Positions 62,174 to 64,000 of a stretch of DNA of 64,000 nucleotides are shown here, one piece after another (the first letter of the stretch is position 1; the number at the start of each line of letters is the position of its first letter). The DNA is from Candidatus Zhuqueibacterota bacterium (GTDB lineage: Bacteria; Zhuqueibacterota; Zhuqueibacteria; Residuimicrobiales; Oceaniaggregativiventaceae). A model generated the notes under the pieces. That model saw only the letters and a list, made by a program, of their open reading frames with translations. It was not told where the DNA came from and did not search any database. The position numbers and the translations under genes are program-made. The stretch is taken from positions 1 to 64,000 of the forward strand of contig WJME01000301.1 of the NCBI GenBank assembly GCA_014728115.1, read 5' to 3'.

Positions 62174-63379
62174 ATGCGTAAAAAAGGATATTTCGGAGAG
62201 TTTGGCGGACAGTATGTACCCGAACTCCTCATGCCAGCTCTCTATGAACTGGAGAACGCTTTTCATGACAGTCAAAAAGATCCGCAATTTACAAAGCGGC
62301 TCCAAAATTATTATCGTGATTATGCCGGCCGGCCCACCCCGCTCTACTTTGCAGAAAACTTGACCCGTCATGCCGGTGGAGCAAAAATCTATCTAAAGCG
62401 GGAAGATTTGAATCATACCGGCTCTCACAAACTCAACAATTGTTTGGGGCAAGTCATGCTGGCCAGGCAGATGGGCAAAAACCGCATTATTGCAGAGACC
62501 GGTGCCGGCCAACACGGTGTGGCGACCGCCACCGTATGTGCCCTGTTTCAAACAGAGTGCCACATCTATATGGGCGCACAAGATGTCGAACGCCAGGCTC
62601 TGAACGTTTTTCGCATGCAGGTGATGGGTGCACAGGTGATCCCTGTCTCCTCAGGCTCAAAAACACTCAAAGACGCGATCAATGAAGCCATGCGGGACTG
62701 GATTGCCAATGTACAGCATACGCACTATATCATCGGCTCTGTGGTGGGTCCCCATCCCTTTCCCACGATAGTAAGAACATTCCAATCCGTAATCGGCAAA
62801 GAAGCAAAAACGCAGTTTCAAGACCAAAACTTGCCACAGCCCGATGCAATAGTGGCTTGTGTTGGGGGCGGCAGTAATGCCATGGGCATTTTTTATCCCT
62901 TTATGCAATCCGATGCTAAACTTTATGGTGTCGAAGCAGGGGGATTTGGAGACCGGATCAGCGAACACGCAGCTTCGATCAGTCATGGCGAGATAGGGGT
63001 CTTTCATGGAGAAAAGAGCTATTTTATTCAAGACGCAGAGGGACAAATCGCGCCGGCGCATTCAATATCCGCTGGCCTCGACTATCCCGGAGTAGGACCA
63101 GAACATGCTTTTTTAAAAGCGAGTGGCAGAGCAGAATATGTGACAGCATCAGATGATGAGGCAGTGAGTGCAATGAAGCTATTGGCGCAGCAGGAAGGGA
63201 TCATTCCTGCACTCGAAAGCGCACATGCTGTGGCCTATGCCGTCAAGCTGGCAAGCGAAATGCCAGCCGACAAGAGTATTCTCATCAATCTGTCCGGTCG
63301 CGGCGACAAGGATGTCCATACACTCATGAAAACAGAAAAGGAGCGGGATCATGACGCGGTTGCAGCAGAAACTTTTTGA
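62174..63379 (+). CDS. trpB: Tryptophan synthase beta chain
   Basis: Protein of 401 aa that condenses indole with serine using pyridoxal phosphate. The cofactor Lys is in [15 protein letters not shown], catalytic Glu in [14 protein letters not shown], and the phosphate cup in [11 protein letters not shown]. This is the TrpB1 type, which works with TrpA. The last 29 bases overlap the trpA start. Confidence 0.97.
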   Translation: MRKKGYFGEFGGQYVPELLMPALYELENAFHDSQKDPQFTKRLQNYYRDYAGRPTPLYFAENLTRHAGGAKIYLKREDLNHTGSHKLNNCLGQVMLARQMGKNRIIAETGAGQHGVATATVCALFQTECHIYMGAQDVERQALNVFRMQVMGAQVIPVSSGSKTLKDAINEAMRDWIANVQHTHYIIGSVVGPHPFPTIVRTFQSVIGKEAKTQFQDQNLPQPDAIVACVGGGSNAMGIFYPFMQSDAKLYGVEAGGFGDRISEHAASISHGEIGVFHGEKSYFIQDAEGQIAPAHSISAGLDYPGVGPEHAFLKASGRAEYVTASDDEAVSAMKLLAQQEGIIPALESAHAVAYAVKLASEMPADKSILINLSGRGDKDVHTLMKTEKERDHDAVAAETF

Positions 63380-64000
63380 CAAAAAATCTTTGATCGTCTT
63401 TATCACTGCCGGTGATCCGGATATTGATACCACTTTGGATATAATGCGTGCCATGGCCAGAGAAGGCGTGGATTGCATCGAACTGGGCATGCCCTTTTCC
63501 GATCCCATTGCAGACGGACCCGTCATCCAACGAGCAACGGCCAGAGCCCTGGCGCAAAACGCGGGTATATCCCAAATTTTCGAGCTTGTAAAACGGTTTC
63601 GCACAGAATATGATACGCCTGTCGTGCTCATGGGGTATCTCAATCCGGTTTTACGCATAGGCAGTGAACACTTTATTCAACGCGCCCGCGCTGCCGGCGT
63701 CGACGGCCTGATCATTGCCGACCTGCCCTATGAAGAAGGGGAAGACCTGGAATCACTGTGCGCGAAATATGGCATGGCGTTGATCTATATCCTCGCGCCG
63801 GAACTCTCGACCGAACGAACCAAAGCTATCCTCAACGCCAGCACAGGCTTTGTCTATTGTGTGGCCCAATATGGCACAACAGGATCGGCATCCAGACAAA
63901 TGAACGGCCTGCAATCGGTGATAGAATCCATGCGTCCCTTTACAGACAAACCGATAATGGTGGGATTCGGAATCTCTTCTTTGGATCGAGCAGCCCAGAT
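63351..64000 (+). CDS. trpA: Tryptophan synthase alpha chain (3' end outside window)
   Basis: The frame opens at ATG 63351, inside the end of trpB, with AAAAGGAG seven bases upstream, and stays open to the window edge (216 complete codons). It cleaves indole-3-glycerol phosphate and passes indole to TrpB. Catalytic Glu and Asp are in [11 protein letters not shown] and [28 protein letters not shown] and [12 protein letters not shown] follow. The phosphate-binding loop reads YGTTGSA where GVTG is usual. The rest of the barrel and the stop lie beyond base 64000. Confidence 0.95.
   Translation, partial: MTRLQQKLFDKKSLIVFITAGDPDIDTTLDIMRAMAREGVDCIELGMPFSDPIADGPVIQRATARALAQNAGISQIFELVKRFRTEYDTPVVLMGYLNPVLRIGSEHFIQRARAAGVDGLIIADLPYEEGEDLESLCAKYGMALIYILAPELSTERTKAILNASTGFVYCVAQYGTTGSASRQMNGLQSVIESMRPFTDKPIMVGFGISSLDRAAQ

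Noticed and set aside
1-64000. CRISPR arrays, tRNA/rRNA genes, insertion sequences, prophage or toxin-antitoxin modules
   Set aside because: I looked for regular direct repeats, cloverleaf-like segments, transposase motifs and terminal inverted repeats and saw none.

Overview
The window looks like chromosomal, mostly housekeeping DNA from a Gram-negative bacterium, with no phage, transposon, CRISPR array, rRNA or tRNA that I could see. Envelope evidence includes several lipoproteins, a CpoB/YbgF-like protein and an exported murein amidase. The golvesin-like domain, the beta-propeller protein with a FlgD-like C-terminal domain, the GH3/GH29 glycosidases and the B12-dependent ribonucleotide reductase fit the Calditrichota/KSB1/Fibrobacterota-Chlorobi-Bacteroidota side of the tree. 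The promoters I can read are E. coli-like (TTGACA, 16-17 bp, TATATT), which argues against Bacteroidota proper. The phylum is an inference and is not certain.

Layout. 1-2.5 kb: AT-rich right edge of a surface-glycan or lipoprotein region (end of a carbohydrate-binding-like protein, two SAM methyltransferases). 2.5-9.3 kb (-): tight operon polyferredoxin, polyphosphate kinase, ABC-F ATPase, DUF1684 protein. 9.4-12.5 kb (-): large modular amidase. 12.8-17.1 kb (+): sbcD-sbcC nuclease. 17.4-24.7 kb (-): carbohydrate cluster (TPR lipoprotein, exported TIM-barrel protein, aldo/keto reductase, GH3) ending in a DEAD-box-like protein whose catalytic motifs are lost. 24.8-27.1 kb (-): ECF sigma factor, then a small redox operon (81-aa protein, TlpA-like thioredoxin, DUF1858, OsmC). 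27.2-31.1 kb (+): secreted all-alpha protein, DHH phosphoesterase, lipoprotein, ROK sugar kinase. 31.2-35.8 kb: YXWGXW lipoprotein, soluble PAS histidine kinase, a degenerate sigma-54-activator-like regulator, DNA primase. 35.9-41.8 kb: acyl-CoA ligase, GH29 fucosidase, amidohydrolase, two membrane proteins. 41.9-50.5 kb (-): dnaE, cpoB-like gene, recN, beta-propeller protein. 50.6-54.1 kb (-): riboflavin operon ribD-ribE-ribBA-ribH. 54.4-57.4 kb (+): nrdJ behind a structured leader. 57.5-64 kb (+): trp operon trpL-E-G-D-C-F-B-A with a textbook attenuator; trpA runs off the end.

The most unusual content is two proteins that keep the fold of a well-known NTPase family while losing its catalytic motifs (DEAD-box-like at 17.4-18.9 kb, sigma-54 AAA+-like at 32.9-33.9 kb), the nrdJ leader with an exact anti-Shine-Dalgarno segment, and a polyferredoxin carrying three HMA-like repeats. 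I did not find a clear new multi-gene defence or mobile system here.
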